Positions 41,730-50,922 of a stretch of DNA of 64,000 nucleotides are shown one piece after another (the stretch's first letter is position 1; the number at the start of each line of letters is the position of its first letter). Origin of the DNA: Leifsonia sp. C5G2 (lineage in GTDB: Bacteria; Actinomycetota; Actinomycetes; Actinomycetales; Microbacteriaceae); assembly GCF_013359685.1 (NCBI RefSeq), contig NZ_JABFMV010000007.1, positions 124,001 through 188,000 on the forward strand. The letters run 5' to 3'. The translations under genes were made by a program, and so were the position numbers. The notes under the pieces are model-generated. The model saw only the letters and a program-made list of their open reading frames with translations. It made no database searches and was not told where the DNA came from.

Positions 41730-42487
41730 GCGTCGCGCCCCTCAGCAGCGCCACGCACAGCGGAGACGACCGAGCGCACGACCTCCGCGGAGGTCACCTC
41801 GCGCGTCCCCGCGTCGTACGCGGTGGGCGTCCCGGCCGCTGCGGCCGCCGACGGCACCGCGTGCTGGGCGCGCAGGTGCACCTCGCGCACGCCGGTGCGC
41901 TCCAGCACCTCCGTCACGTTCGCCGGGCGGACGCCGCCGCCCGCCAGGATCCGGATGCGATCGCCCGCGAGCTCGACCAGCCGGGCCAGGTCGTCGGCCC
42001 CCTCCAGCACCGTCGGGGCGCCCGCGGACGTGAGCACCCGCGAGACGCCGAGCGCGACGAGCTGCTCCAGCCCTTCCGCGTGGTCCGCCAGTTGGTCGAA
42101 CGCCTTGTGGAACGTCACCGGCGCGTCGCCGCACGCCGCGACCAGGCGGCGGGTCGCATCCACGTTGATCCGTCCATCGGCGCGCAGCGCGCCGATCACG
42201 AAGCCGAGCACGACGCCCGCCGGGTTGGGCAGCGCCCGCATCGAGTGGATGTCGTCGACCATCGCCTGCAGCTCGTCCTCGTCGTACACGAAGTCGCCCG
42301 GCCGCTGCCGCACGAGCACCTGGATGCCGATGCTCGTCGCCATCCGCAGCGCCGCCGCGACCGTGCCGATCGAGGGAGTGATGCCGCCCTCCGCGAGCGC
42401 GGCGCACAGCTCGATGCGGTCGGCGCCCTCCTCCTCCGCGATCCGCACCCCGGCGAGGTCGTCCAGACAGATCTCGACGGCGGTCAC
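41726..42487 (-). CDS. cutC: CutC-family TIM-barrel protein
   Basis: The 253-residue protein opens MTAVEICLDDLAGVRIAEEE and has the CutC pattern: GADRIELCAALAEGGITPSI, VHLRAQHAVPS and TSAGAPTVLEGADDLARLVE. It was named for copper tolerance, but this role is disputed for many homologues. Here it is translationally coupled to a sugar kinase on one side and an asparaginase on the other, so it may have a sugar-related metabolic role. No copper genes are near. Confidence 0.88.
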   Translation of the reverse strand: MTAVEICLDDLAGVRIAEEEGADRIELCAALAEGGITPSIGTVAAALRMATSIGIQVLVRQRPGDFVYDEDELQAMVDDIHSMRALPNPAGVVLGFVIGALRADGRINVDATRRLVAACGDAPVTFHKAFDQLADHAEGLEQLVALGVSRVLTSAGAPTVLEGADDLARLVELAGDRIRILAGGGVRPANVTEVLERTGVREVHLRAQHAVPSAAAAAGTPTAYDAGTREVTSAEVVRSVVSAVRGAAEGRDA

Positions 42488-43500
42488 GCGAGGCGTCCGA
42501 GCGCGGCGGTCAGGTCGGCGCCGAGCTCGATCGAGCCGACCGGGCGTCCGCCGCCGAGCACCGGGAGATCGACGAGGGCGCGCGCGTCCGCGATCGGGGT
42601 GCCGAGCGCCTCCAGCACGCGCAGCGCGATCAGCGTGGTCGCCCGAGGGCTGCCGTCCACGATCTTCATCGCGACCGCGGTGCCGTCGGCCGCAGCGACA
42701 CCGATGACCCCCTCCGCGCCGCCCTTGGCGAGCGCGCCGGGGACGGTCTCCATCAGGGTCGTGTTCTGGTGGCCGGACCCGCCGACGTAGTAGGGGTGCT
42801 CGCGCATGGCGTCCGCGACGGCACGCTCGGGCGTTCCCGACTCGGCCTGCACCAGCCGGCCGAAGGCGCGCGCGATCCCGCGCACGGTCGTGCCGAACAG
42901 CGGTGCGCCGCAGCCGTCGATCGCGTCATGGCCGACCGGCACGCCGGTGACCTCGGCCATCACCTCCCGGAGGTGCTGCTGAAGCGGGTGAGCGGGATCC
43001 AGGTAGCCCTCGGTCGGCCAGCCGTTGGTCGCCGCGGCGAGCAGCATCGCGGCATGCTTGCCGGAGCAGTTCATCCGCACGCGCTCGCGGCCCTCGCCGT
43101 CGCGCAGCATCCGCTCGAAGGTCGCCTGGTCCTCCGGCCGGTCGACCGGGCAGCCGAGGGCGTCGTCGCCGACGCCGGCCCGCTCCAGCAGGGTGCGCAC
43201 CACGCGCACGTGCTCGTCCTCGCCGGTGTGGCTGCCCGCGGCGATCGCGAGCTCGGGCCCTGCGAGCGGTGCACCCGCGGTCAGGCAGCCGAGCGCCTGC
43301 AGCGGCTTCACCGTGCTGCGGGGCAGCACGACGGCATCCGCGTCGCCGAGCTCGAGCAGGGTCGCGCCCGACGGGTCCAGCGCGACCAGGCTGCCGAAGT
43401 GCCTGCTCTCGATCAGCCCGGAGCGGCGCACCACCGCCAGCTCGGCGAGCGGGACGGCGGCTCCGGCGGTCGGAACGGTCACGGTGGCGGCGTCAGGCAT
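42484..43500 (-). CDS. L-asparaginase family (thermolabile type)
   Basis: The 338-residue protein belongs to the asparaginase family of the Rhizobium etli type II enzyme: VVRSGLIESRHFGSLVALDP, PRSTVKPLQALGCLTAGAP (SxxK pair), MNCSGKHAAMLLAA with the conserved Cys and His, and GCGAPLFGTTVRGIARAF. It hydrolyses L-asparagine or a related amide to aspartate and ammonia. It overlaps the permease gene by 8 bases and the cutC start by 4, so all are coupled. It has no signal peptide and acts on imported substrate. Confidence 0.87.
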   Translation of the reverse strand: MPDAATVTVPTAGAAVPLAELAVVRRSGLIESRHFGSLVALDPSGATLLELGDADAVVLPRSTVKPLQALGCLTAGAPLAGPELAIAAGSHTGEDEHVRVVRTLLERAGVGDDALGCPVDRPEDQATFERMLRDGEGRERVRMNCSGKHAAMLLAAATNGWPTEGYLDPAHPLQQHLREVMAEVTGVPVGHDAIDGCGAPLFGTTVRGIARAFGRLVQAESGTPERAVADAMREHPYYVGGSGHQNTTLMETVPGALAKGGAEGVIGVAAADGTAVAMKIVDGSPRATTLIALRVLEALGTPIADARALVDLPVLGGGRPVGSIELGADLTAALGRLA

Positions 43501-44443
43501 GGTCGGCTTTCGTGGTGTCGGCGTCCTCGGCGTGGGATGCAGCCGCGACGGCAGGAAGGGAGGGGAGGGTCGGCGGGGCCGTCGTGCGGCGGCGCGACCC
43601 GCGCTGCAGGCGCGAGGCGAAGGCCGAGAGGCTGCCGTTGACGATCAGGTAGATGACCGTGACGGCGACATAGGTGGGGATGAGCAGGTGCAGGTACGAG
43701 GCGAGCACCTGGCCGCGGTACAGCAGCTCGGTGAACGCGACGATGTAGCCGAGCGAGGTGTCCTTCAGGAGGCTGACGAACTGCGTCACGAGCGACGGCG
43801 TCACGTTGCGCACCGCCTGCGGGAGCACCACGTACGTCATCGCCTGCACCGGCCGCATCCCGAGGCTGAGCGCCGCCTCGCGCTGGCCGCGCGGCAGGCT
43901 CAGGATGCCGGCCCGCACGATCTCGGCGAAGACGGCCGCGTTGGCGATCGTCAGCGGAACGACGAGCTTCCACAGCGTCGGCAGGTTGATGCCGATCTGC
44001 GGCAGGCCGAACAGCATGAGGTAGATGACCAGCAGCACCGGGACGGTGCGCGCGATCTCGATGTAGAGCCCGCAGAGGAAGCGCACCCACTTCACGTGGC
44101 TGACCCGGCCGAGGGCGAGCAGCACGCCCAGCGCGGCGCCGAGCACGGCCACGATGGCGGCGGCCTCCAGCGTCCCGAGCAGACCGACGAGCAGGTACTG
44201 CCAGATCGCCCACTCGGTGAACGGGGCCCAGCGTTCAGGCGCGAGCTGACCGTGGGCGGCGAACTGCCAGAGCCCCAGGCCGACGACGGCCGCGAAGATC
44301 GCGACGCTGACGATCGAGCCGATCAGGATGTTGCGCCGGCCGCGCGGGCCGGGCACGTCGTAGATGAAGGCGGCGTCGTAGCGGCGCTTCGAGCGCTTCG
44401 CGCGCACGGGTGCCGGCCGGTCGGGGATGAGCTGCGCGGTCAT
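43493..44443 (-). CDS. gluD: glutamate-type ABC transporter permease 2
   Basis: The 316-residue permease of the His/Glu/Gln (PAAT) family has five or more transmembrane segments and the signature AEIVRAGILSLPRGQREAAL. The N-terminus of about 40 residues is cytoplasmic and basic, and the C-terminal 40 residues are Ala/Thr-rich. It starts at 44443 with an ATGA overlap of 4 bases to the first permease. The end overlaps the asparaginase start. Confidence 0.9.
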   Translation of the reverse strand: MTAQLIPDRPAPVRAKRSKRRYDAAFIYDVPGPRGRRNILIGSIVSVAIFAAVVGLGLWQFAAHGQLAPERWAPFTEWAIWQYLLVGLLGTLEAAAIVAVLGAALGVLLALGRVSHVKWVRFLCGLYIEIARTVPVLLVIYLMLFGLPQIGINLPTLWKLVVPLTIANAAVFAEIVRAGILSLPRGQREAALSLGMRPVQAMTYVVLPQAVRNVTPSLVTQFVSLLKDTSLGYIVAFTELLYRGQVLASYLHLLIPTYVAVTVIYLIVNGSLSAFASRLQRGSRRRTTAPPTLPSLPAVAAASHAEDADTTKADHA

Positions 44444-45084
44444 CGGGCGATCGCCACCTTCCGCTCCACCCAGCCGGCGGCGAGGCCGATGGCGAGGGCG
44501 ATGGCCATGTAGAGCAGTCCTGCGCTGGAGAAGATCAGGATGGGCTGCGCCGCGACGAGGTTGATCTTGTTGACCTCGGCGGTGAGCTCGACCACGCCGA
44601 CCGCCGCGGCGAGGGCCGTGTTCATCGCGAGTGCGATCATCACGTTGCCGATCGGCTGCACGACCGCCCGCAGCGCCTGCGGGACGACGACGTACCGCAG
44701 CGACTGCCAGAGGGTGAGGCCGAGGGCGCGGGACGCCTCCACCTGCCCGACCGGGACGGTGTTGACGCCGGAGCGCACGGCCTCGGCGACGTACGCAGCT
44801 TCGTAGACCGTGAGCACGATGATCGCGGTGGGCGTCAGCGGCAGCAGCAGCCCGGCATCCGGGAGCGCGAACACCGCGAGCAGCAGGAGCGCCAGCAGCG
44901 GGACGTTGATGAAGAACTGGACGTAGAGGAACGCGGCGGCGCGGAGCACCGGGATGGGGCTCACCCGGGCGATGGTGATCAGCACGCCGAGGATGATGGA
45001 GCCGACGCCGGCCACCACGGCCATCAGCAGCGTGGTGCCGAGTGCCTGGAGCAGCGGTCCCAGGTTGTCGATCAGGGGGTTCAT
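44440..45084 (-). CDS. gluC: glutamate-type ABC transporter permease 1
   Basis: The 214-residue permease has the PAAT signature AEAVRSGVNTVPVGQVEASRA-like helix (AEAVRSGVNTVPVGQVEASR) and hydrophobic helices typical of five segments. It pairs with the 43493-44443 permease and the binding protein at 45173-46111. Length is normal for GluC. Confidence 0.9.
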   Translation of the reverse strand: MNPLIDNLGPLLQALGTTLLMAVVAGVGSIILGVLITIARVSPIPVLRAAAFLYVQFFINVPLLALLLLAVFALPDAGLLLPLTPTAIIVLTVYEAAYVAEAVRSGVNTVPVGQVEASRALGLTLWQSLRYVVVPQALRAVVQPIGNVMIALAMNTALAAAVGVVELTAEVNKINLVAAQPILIFSSAGLLYMAIALAIGLAAGWVERKVAIAR

Positions 45085-45172
45085 CGTTCTCTCGTCCAGC
45101 GGTGGAGGGGATGGGGTGGCCGGATGCGCGCGGGCATGGGGGGCTGCCTCGCACGCGCATCCGGCCGGTCTG

Positions 45173-46111
45173 TCAGGAGCCGGGGACCGAGCCGATCTCC
45201 GGCGGCGTCGGAACGTCGGAGTCGGTCACGGTGCCGAGCGTGGTCTTCCACGCCTTGCCCCACTGGCCGCCCTTCTGGATGGTCTTCAGCCACTCGTTGA
45301 CGAACTTCTTGAAGTCGTCGTCGCCGTGCTTCAGGCCGATGCCGTACGGCTCCTTCGTGAAGGGCTGCCCGACCACCTTGATCTGCTTCTCGCTGGCCGC
45401 GTCGCTGGCGAGCAGCGTGTAGTCCTGCACGTAGGCGTCGCCGCGGCCCTGGATGAGCGCCTGAACGGCGGCGGGGTCGGTGCCGAACGCGGTGACGGTC
45501 GCCTTCGGGGCGATCTTCGGCACCTCGGTGACGGCCGGCGTGTTGGCGCCGACGATCACGTTCTTGCCGTCGAGGTCCTTGTAGCTCTTGATGTCCTTGT
45601 TGTCGCTCTTCACGGCGACCGCGAGGCCGGACTCGAAGTACGGGCCGGCGAAGTCGACCTGCTTGGCGCGCTCCTCGGTGATCGTGTACGTGTTGAAGAC
45701 GACGTCGACCGTGTCGTTCTGCAGCATCGCCTCACGGGTCTCCGACGCCGGCGGCACGATCTCCACGTTCGGCTTGCCGATGATGTAGGTGGCGAGCAGC
45801 TTGGCGAGCTCGGCGTCGAAGCCGTTGACCTTGCTGGGGTCGGTCGGGTCCTGCTGCGAGAGCAGAGGGGCGTCGAGCGCCTCGGCGACGATGAGCTTGC
45901 CGCGCTTCTTGATCTTCTCCATGGTCGAGCCGGAGAGGATGAGGTCGGCCTTGGCGACGGGCGCGCCGGCGAGCACGGAGTCTCCGGACGCGGTGGAGCT
46001 GGCGTCGCTGCCGGGCAGTGCCGTGTTGCCGGAGCAGGCGGTGACGGCGAGCGTCACGGCCGCGAGCACGACGCCCGCGAGGGCGCCCTTCCTGCGGATG
46101 CTGCGGGTCAT
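45173..46111 (-). CDS. gluB: amino acid ABC transporter binding lipoprotein
   Basis: The 312-residue protein is a family 3 solute-binding lipoprotein. The signal is MTRSIRRKGALAGVVLAAVT followed by the lipobox VTAC. The mature part has the GFDAELAKLLATYI motif and FNTYTITEERAKQVDFAGPY, which bind the amino acid alpha-carboxylate. Among relatives it looks like GluB; the ligand could be glutamate, asparagine or a glycosylated amino acid. It is third from the promoter side after the ATPase gene. Confidence 0.9.
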   Translation of the reverse strand: MTRSIRRKGALAGVVLAAVTLAVTACSGNTALPGSDASSTASGDSVLAGAPVAKADLILSGSTMEKIKKRGKLIVAEALDAPLLSQQDPTDPSKVNGFDAELAKLLATYIIGKPNVEIVPPASETREAMLQNDTVDVVFNTYTITEERAKQVDFAGPYFESGLAVAVKSDNKDIKSYKDLDGKNVIVGANTPAVTEVPKIAPKATVTAFGTDPAAVQALIQGRGDAYVQDYTLLASDAASEKQIKVVGQPFTKEPYGIGLKHGDDDFKKFVNEWLKTIQKGGQWGKAWKTTLGTVTDSDVPTPPEIGSVPGS

Positions 46112-46184
46112 GGGATGAATCCCTTTCTGATCGGACGGGGGTGTGATGTGGAGCAGGTGGTGCGCGGCCTCGTGCGTGCGGGTT

Positions 46185-46937
46185 TCAGTGCGAGAGCACG
46201 GAGGCCAGGAACGACTGCGCCCGCGCGGTGGCAGGCGAGTCGAAGAACTGTGCGGGCGGGGCCTGCTCGACGATCTGGCCGCGGTCCATGAAGACCACGC
46301 GATCGGCGGCGCGGCGGGCGAAGCCCATCTCGTGGGTGACCACGATCATGGTCATGCCCTCCTTGGCGAGCGAGGTCATGACATCCAGCACCTCGCCCAC
46401 CATCTCGGGGTCGAGGGCGCTGGTCGGCTCGTCGAACAGCATCACCTTGGGCTGCATGGCGAGCGCGCGGGCGATGGCGGCGCGCTGCTGCTGCCCGCCG
46501 GAGAGCTGCGCGGGGTGGCTCTGCGCCTTGTCGGCGATGCCGACGCGCTCCAGCAGCTCCATCGCCTGCGCCCGCGCCGCGTCCTTGCCCAGCTTCCGCA
46601 CCTTGAGCGGCGCGAGTGTGACGTTGTCGAGGATGGTGCGGTGCGCGAACAGGTTGAAAGACTGGAACACCATCCCGACCTCGGCGCGCAGCTTCGCCAG
46701 CGGAGCGCCCTCCTCCGGCAGCAGCTCGCCGTCGACGCGGATCTCGCCGGAGTCGATGGTCTCGAGCCGGTTGATCGAGCGGCAGAGCGTCGACTTGCCG
46801 GAGCCCGACGGCCCGACGACCACGACCACCTCGCGCTCTGCGACGTCGAGGTCGATGCTCTGGAGCACGTGGAGGTCGCCGAAGTGCTTGTCGACCGCGC
46901 GCAGGCTCACCATCGGCCGGGCGTCCACTGCTGTCAT
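46185..46937 (-). CDS. gluA: amino acid ABC transporter ATPase
   Basis: The 250-residue ATPase has Walker [11 protein letters not shown]-loop [20 protein letters not shown], signature [17 protein letters not shown] and Walker [15 protein letters not shown]. It is the first gene of the seven-gene operon and starts 167 bases from the divergent ROK regulator. Length is normal for GluA. Confidence 0.94.
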   Translation of the reverse strand: MTAVDARPMVSLRAVDKHFGDLHVLQSIDLDVAEREVVVVVGPSGSGKSTLCRSINRLETIDSGEIRVDGELLPEEGAPLAKLRAEVGMVFQSFNLFAHRTILDNVTLAPLKVRKLGKDAARAQAMELLERVGIADKAQSHPAQLSGGQQQRAAIARALAMQPKVMLFDEPTSALDPEMVGEVLDVMTSLAKEGMTMIVVTHEMGFARRAADRVVFMDRGQIVEQAPPAQFFDSPATARAQSFLASVLSH

Positions 46938-47104
46938 GGGGAGGTTCCTCGCATCGTCTTCGGGCAGGTTTCGATGAGCGTACTAAGTGTCTGCTGTTTA
47001 TCGCAATATCAAAATTAGTTAATGCGAGATCGAACGAAGTCGGTACAGTATTCTTCAACGCAGCGGAGGCATACCCGTCCTCCGCGAGTCGAGGGGACGC
47101 GGCA
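46938..47104. promoter_or_regulatory. AT-rich divergent promoter region
   Basis: The 167 bases between the gluA and ROK-regulator starts are the most AT-rich of this region (TATCGCAATATCAAAATTAG around 47000). Plausible promoter elements for both directions exist (TACAGTATT at 47044), but no perfect palindrome was found. Confidence 0.45.
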
Positions 47105-48307
47105 GTGGTGAGTGCGACAGGGCCGAGCACGGTAGAGGGCGCGCCCGTCCATGCCGGGCACGGGACGCCGGGCGGCATCCTCGACCTCGTCCGGTCCGGC
47201 CGCTCCCGCTCGCGCGCCGACATCGCCCGCAGCACCGGGCTGTCGCCCTCCACGGTCTCGCAGCGCGTCGACGCGCTGATCGCCGCAGGCTACCTGCGCG
47301 AGGCCGGCGCCGGAGTCTCGCAGGGCGGCCGCCGCCCGCGCGCGCTCGAGGTGGATGCGTCCACCGGCGTCGTCTGCGCCGCCGACCTCGGCTCGCACCA
47401 CGCCACGTTCGGGCTCATCGACCTCGGCGGACACCTTCTCGCCTCGCGCACGGAGCAGACCGACATCTCCGCGGGCCCCGCATCGATCCTCCGCTGGATC
47501 GCCGAAGTCGCCGCAGAGCTGACCGCCGAGCACGCTCAGCCCGGGCAGACGCTGCGCGGTTTCGGCGTCGGGCTGCCCGGCCCGGTCGACTCCACCACCG
47601 GCCGCATGGTGTCGCCCTCGCGCATGCCCGGCTGGAACGGGGTGGATGTGGCGGCCGACCTGAGCCGCATCACCGGCCTGCCCGCCGCCGCCGACAACGA
47701 CGCCAACCTGATGGCCCTCGGCGAGTACGACAGCCTCGGCGCCGACGTCGGAGAGCTTGTCTTCGTCAAGGCCGGTTCGAGCATCGGCTGCGGGGTCGTC
47801 GCCTTCGGCGGCGTCTACCACGGCCACCACGGCATGGCCGGCGACATCAGCCACGTCACCGTCCCCGGCGCCCCCGCCGTGCTCTGCTCGTGCGGGCGGA
47901 TCGGGTGCCTGGACGCCGTCGCCGGCGGCGCCGCCATCGTCCAGTCGCTGCGCGCATCCGGCGTGGACGTGACCGACACCCGCGAGGTGCTGGCCCTCGC
48001 CCGCGACGCGCACCCGCGGGCGACGCAGGAGCTGCGCGAGGCGGGCCTCCGCACCGGCGGTGTGCTCGCCACCATCATGAACTTCTTCAACCCGCAGCGA
48101 CTGGTGCTCGGCGGCATCCTCGGCGAGGCCGACGCGTTCGTGGCCGGCGTCCGCTCGGCGATCTACTCGGACTGCCTCCCGATGATCACCGACCAGCTCG
48201 ACATCGCGGTGAGCGTCGCGAAGGAGCACGCGGGCATCCGCGGCGCCGGCCGGCTCATCCTCGACTCCGTCTTCGATCCGGCCGCCGTCGACCTCGTCGT
48301 GCGATGA
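47105..48307 (+). CDS. ROK-family transcriptional regulator (NagC/XylR-like)
   Basis: The 400-residue protein has an N-terminal winged helix (SRADIARSTGLSPSTVSQRV) followed by a ROK sugar-sensing domain with GDISHVTVPG and the zinc motif CSCGRIGCLDAV. The EFGH motif is degenerate (GDISH), so it is a sensor rather than kinase. It is divergent from the gluABCD-asparaginase-cutC-ROK kinase operon and is likely its regulator. The GTG at 47105 has GAGGGG 8 bases upstream. The next gene overlaps its stop. Confidence 0.88.
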   Translation: MVSATGPSTVEGAPVHAGHGTPGGILDLVRSGRSRSRADIARSTGLSPSTVSQRVDALIAAGYLREAGAGVSQGGRRPRALEVDASTGVVCAADLGSHHATFGLIDLGGHLLASRTEQTDISAGPASILRWIAEVAAELTAEHAQPGQTLRGFGVGLPGPVDSTTGRMVSPSRMPGWNGVDVAADLSRITGLPAAADNDANLMALGEYDSLGADVGELVFVKAGSSIGCGVVAFGGVYHGHHGMAGDISHVTVPGAPAVLCSCGRIGCLDAVAGGAAIVQSLRASGVDVTDTREVLALARDAHPRATQELREAGLRTGGVLATIMNFFNPQRLVLGGILGEADAFVAGVRSAIYSDCLPMITDQLDIAVSVAKEHAGIRGAGRLILDSVFDPAAVDLVVR

Positions 48308-49212
48308 CCCACGGCGTCGTGGTCGTCGGCGCGGGCCGGATGGGCCGTGCTCACGCGGCCGCCTGGGCCGCCAACGGCGTGCCGGTGCTCTGGGCGGTGT
48401 CGCCGCGGAGCCGGCCCGAGCTCCCCGCCGCGCCCGACGCCCGCTGGGCCGCCGACCTCGCCGAGGCGCTCGCAGACCCGGCCGTCACGATCGTCTCGGT
48501 CTGCACGCCGACACCGTCCCATGTGGAGCTCGCGATCCGGGCGCTGGAGGCCGGCCGCAGCGTGCTGCTCGAGAAGCCGATCGCGCTGACCCTCGCCGAC
48601 GCGCAGCGCGTGGCCGAGGCCGCGGCCCGCGCTCCCGGTGTGCTCATGGTGGCGCACGTCGTCCGGTTCGTCCCCGGCTACGCCGCGCTCGCGTCGCGCG
48701 TCGCCGCCGGGTCGGTGGGGCGGCCGCGGCTGGTGCGCGCCTCTCGGGTGTCGGCGAGACCGGTCGGCTACGACTGGCTGGAGGACGAGGAGCGGTCGGG
48801 CGGGATGCTCGTCGACTTCGCCATCCACGACCTCGACCAGGCGAACGCCTACCTGGGCCGCGCGGTCGCGGTGACCAGCGTCCGGGCCGGCGGCGCGGGT
48901 TTCGGTGTGCCGACGGCCACCACCGTCGAGTACGCCGGCGGCGGTGTCGCGCAGGTGCTCAGCGTCTCCGACCTCCCGGAGGGGCAGCCGTTCACCGCCG
49001 GTCTCGAGGTGGTCGGCGACACCGGTGTGGATGCTGCCGAGCCGGACGCCGGGGACGCCTTCGCCGAGCAGGCGCGCTACTTCCTCGCCTGCGTCGACGC
49101 CGGCGTCCCGCCGGAGCGCGCCCCGGTCGCGGCGGCCGTGGACGCGCTGCGGGTCGCCCTGGCCGCACGCGAGTCCGCGCGCACGGGACGACGGGTCGAG
49201 CTCGGCGGGTAG
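48304..49212 (+). CDS. Gfo/Idh/MocA-family oxidoreductase
   Basis: The 302-residue protein opens MTHGVVVVGAGRMGRAHAAA with a Rossmann motif and has CTPTPSHVELAIRALEAGRS and LLEKPIALTLADAQRV, the conserved EKP of the family. The C-terminal domain has GGMLVDFAIHDLDQANAYLG with the catalytic His/Asp. These enzymes oxidise sugars or inositols with NAD(P). The start overlaps the ROK regulator stop by 4 bases, so it is regulator-coupled and probably takes the same sugar. The stop is 9 bases before the alpha-glucosidase start. Confidence 0.9.
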   Translation: MTHGVVVVGAGRMGRAHAAAWAANGVPVLWAVSPRSRPELPAAPDARWAADLAEALADPAVTIVSVCTPTPSHVELAIRALEAGRSVLLEKPIALTLADAQRVAEAAARAPGVLMVAHVVRFVPGYAALASRVAAGSVGRPRLVRASRVSARPVGYDWLEDEERSGGMLVDFAIHDLDQANAYLGRAVAVTSVRAGGAGFGVPTATTVEYAGGGVAQVLSVSDLPEGQPFTAGLEVVGDTGVDAAEPDAGDAFAEQARYFLACVDAGVPPERAPVAAAVDALRVALAARESARTGRRVELGG

Positions 49213-49221
49213 GGTGGCCCC

Positions 49222-50922
49222 GTGAACGACAAGTGGTGGCAGTCGGCGGTCGTGTACCAGGTGTACCCGCGGAGCTTCGCGGACAGCGACGGAGACGGCA
49301 TCGGCGACCTGCGGGGCATCATCCAGCACCTCGACTACCTGCAGACTCTCGGCGTCGACGTGGTCTGGCTGTCGCCGATCTACGCGTCGCCGCACGACGA
49401 CAACGGGTACGACATCAGCGACTACCGGGCGATCGACCCGCTGTTCGGCACCTTCGAGGACTTCGACGAGCTGCTGGAGGGCCTGCATGCCCGAGACATG
49501 AAGCTCGTCATGGACCTGGTGGTCAACCACACCTCCGACGAGCACCCCTGGTTCATCGAGTCGGCCTCCTCCACCGACAACCCGAAGCGCGACTGGTACT
49601 GGTGGCGGCCGGCCCGCGAGGGCCACCGCGCCGGCGAGCACGACGCAGAGCCCAACAACTGGGGCTCGTTCTTCTCCGGCCCCGCGTGGCAGCTCGACCC
49701 GCAGACCGGCGAGTACTACCTGCATCTCTTCTCGCGCAAGCAGCCCGACCTCAACTGGGAGAACCCGGAGGTGCGGGCGGCCGTCTACGAGATGATGAAC
49801 TGGTGGCTCGACCGCGGCGTCGACGGGTTCCGGATGGACGTCATCAACTTCATCTCCAAGGTCACAGACCTGCCGGACGGCGAGGTCCCGGAGGGCGGCC
49901 TGTTCGGCGACGCATCCCCGTACTTCGTCGACGGCCCCCGCATCCACGAGTTCCTGTACGAGATGCACCAGCGGGTGTTCACCGGCCGCGGCGACCGCTA
50001 CCTGACGGTGGGGGAGATGCCCGGGGTGACGATCGCGGAGGCCCGCCGGTTCACCGACCCGGCGAACGCCGAGGTCGACATGGTGTTCCAGTTCGAGCAC
50101 GTCGATCTCGACCACGGCCCCGGCGGCAAGTGGGACCACCGGCCGGTGAGCGTGCTCGACCTGAAACGCAATCTGAGTTCCTGGCAGGAGGGGCTGGCCG
50201 ATGTCGGCTGGAACAGCCTGTACTGGAACAACCACGACCAGCCGCGGGTGGTCAGCCGGTTCGGCGACGACGGCGAGCACCGGGTGGCGTCGGCGAAGGC
50301 CCTCGGCACCGTCCTGCACCTGATGCGCGGGACGCCGTACGTCTACCAGGGCGAGGAGCTCGGGATGACGAACGTGCCGTTCGCGACGATCGGCGACTTC
50401 CGCGACATCGAGTCGCTCAACCACTACGCCGAGGCGGTCGACATCCTCGGCGAGCCGGCGGAGGAGGTGCTGGCGGCGCTCCGCCGGACCAGCCGCGACA
50501 ACGCCAGGACGCCGATGCAGTGGACCGCCGGTCCGAACGCGGGCTTCACCAGCGGCACCCCGTGGATCGCGGCCAACCCGAACGCCGCCACCATCAACGC
50601 CGAGGCGGAGGTCGCGGATCCCGACTCCGTGTTCGCGCACTACCGGGCGCTCATCGACCTGAGGCACCGTTCCCTGGTCGTCGCGCACGGCGACTACCGG
50701 CTCGTGCTCGCCGACCACCCGCAGGTGTTCGCGTACACGCGTTCGCTCGACGGCGCATCGCTCCTGGTGCTGGCGAACCTGACCCGTTCGGCGGCGTCGT
50801 TCGACCCCGCGGAGCTGCCCGGCTGGGCCGGCGCGGAGCCAGTGCTCGCCAACCTCGGCACCGCGACGGACGCCGCCGACGGCACTCTGCGCCCCTGGGA
50901 GGCCGTGGTCTTCGCGCGCTAG
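49222..50922 (+). CDS. GH13 alpha-glucosidase (oligo-1,6-glucosidase type)
   Basis: The 566-residue GH13 enzyme has all four conserved regions: DLVVNHTSDEHPW, DGFRMDVINF (nucleophile D206), GEMPG (acid/base E265) and NNHDQPR (D339). The sequence resembles the GH13_31 group that hydrolyses isomaltose, sucrose isomers or maltosides. It starts at GTG 49222 behind AGGGTGG and is the last gene of the ROK regulator-oxidoreductase string. It has no signal peptide, so it works in the cytoplasm. Confidence 0.93.
   Translation: MNDKWWQSAVVYQVYPRSFADSDGDGIGDLRGIIQHLDYLQTLGVDVVWLSPIYASPHDDNGYDISDYRAIDPLFGTFEDFDELLEGLHARDMKLVMDLVVNHTSDEHPWFIESASSTDNPKRDWYWWRPAREGHRAGEHDAEPNNWGSFFSGPAWQLDPQTGEYYLHLFSRKQPDLNWENPEVRAAVYEMMNWWLDRGVDGFRMDVINFISKVTDLPDGEVPEGGLFGDASPYFVDGPRIHEFLYEMHQRVFTGRGDRYLTVGEMPGVTIAEARRFTDPANAEVDMVFQFEHVDLDHGPGGKWDHRPVSVLDLKRNLSSWQEGLADVGWNSLYWNNHDQPRVVSRFGDDGEHRVASAKALGTVLHLMRGTPYVYQGEELGMTNVPFATIGDFRDIESLNHYAEAVDILGEPAEEVLAALRRTSRDNARTPMQWTAGPNAGFTSGTPWIAANPNAATINAEAEVADPDSVFAHYRALIDLRHRSLVVAHGDYRLVLADHPQVFAYTRSLDGASLLVLANLTRSAASFDPAELPGWAGAEPVLANLGTATDAADGTLRPWEAVVFAR

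Noticed and set aside
43493-45160. 555-codon reading of permease 2
   Set aside because: Its first part is a shadow of permease 1; the real start is the ATG at 44443 overlapping the permease 1 stop.
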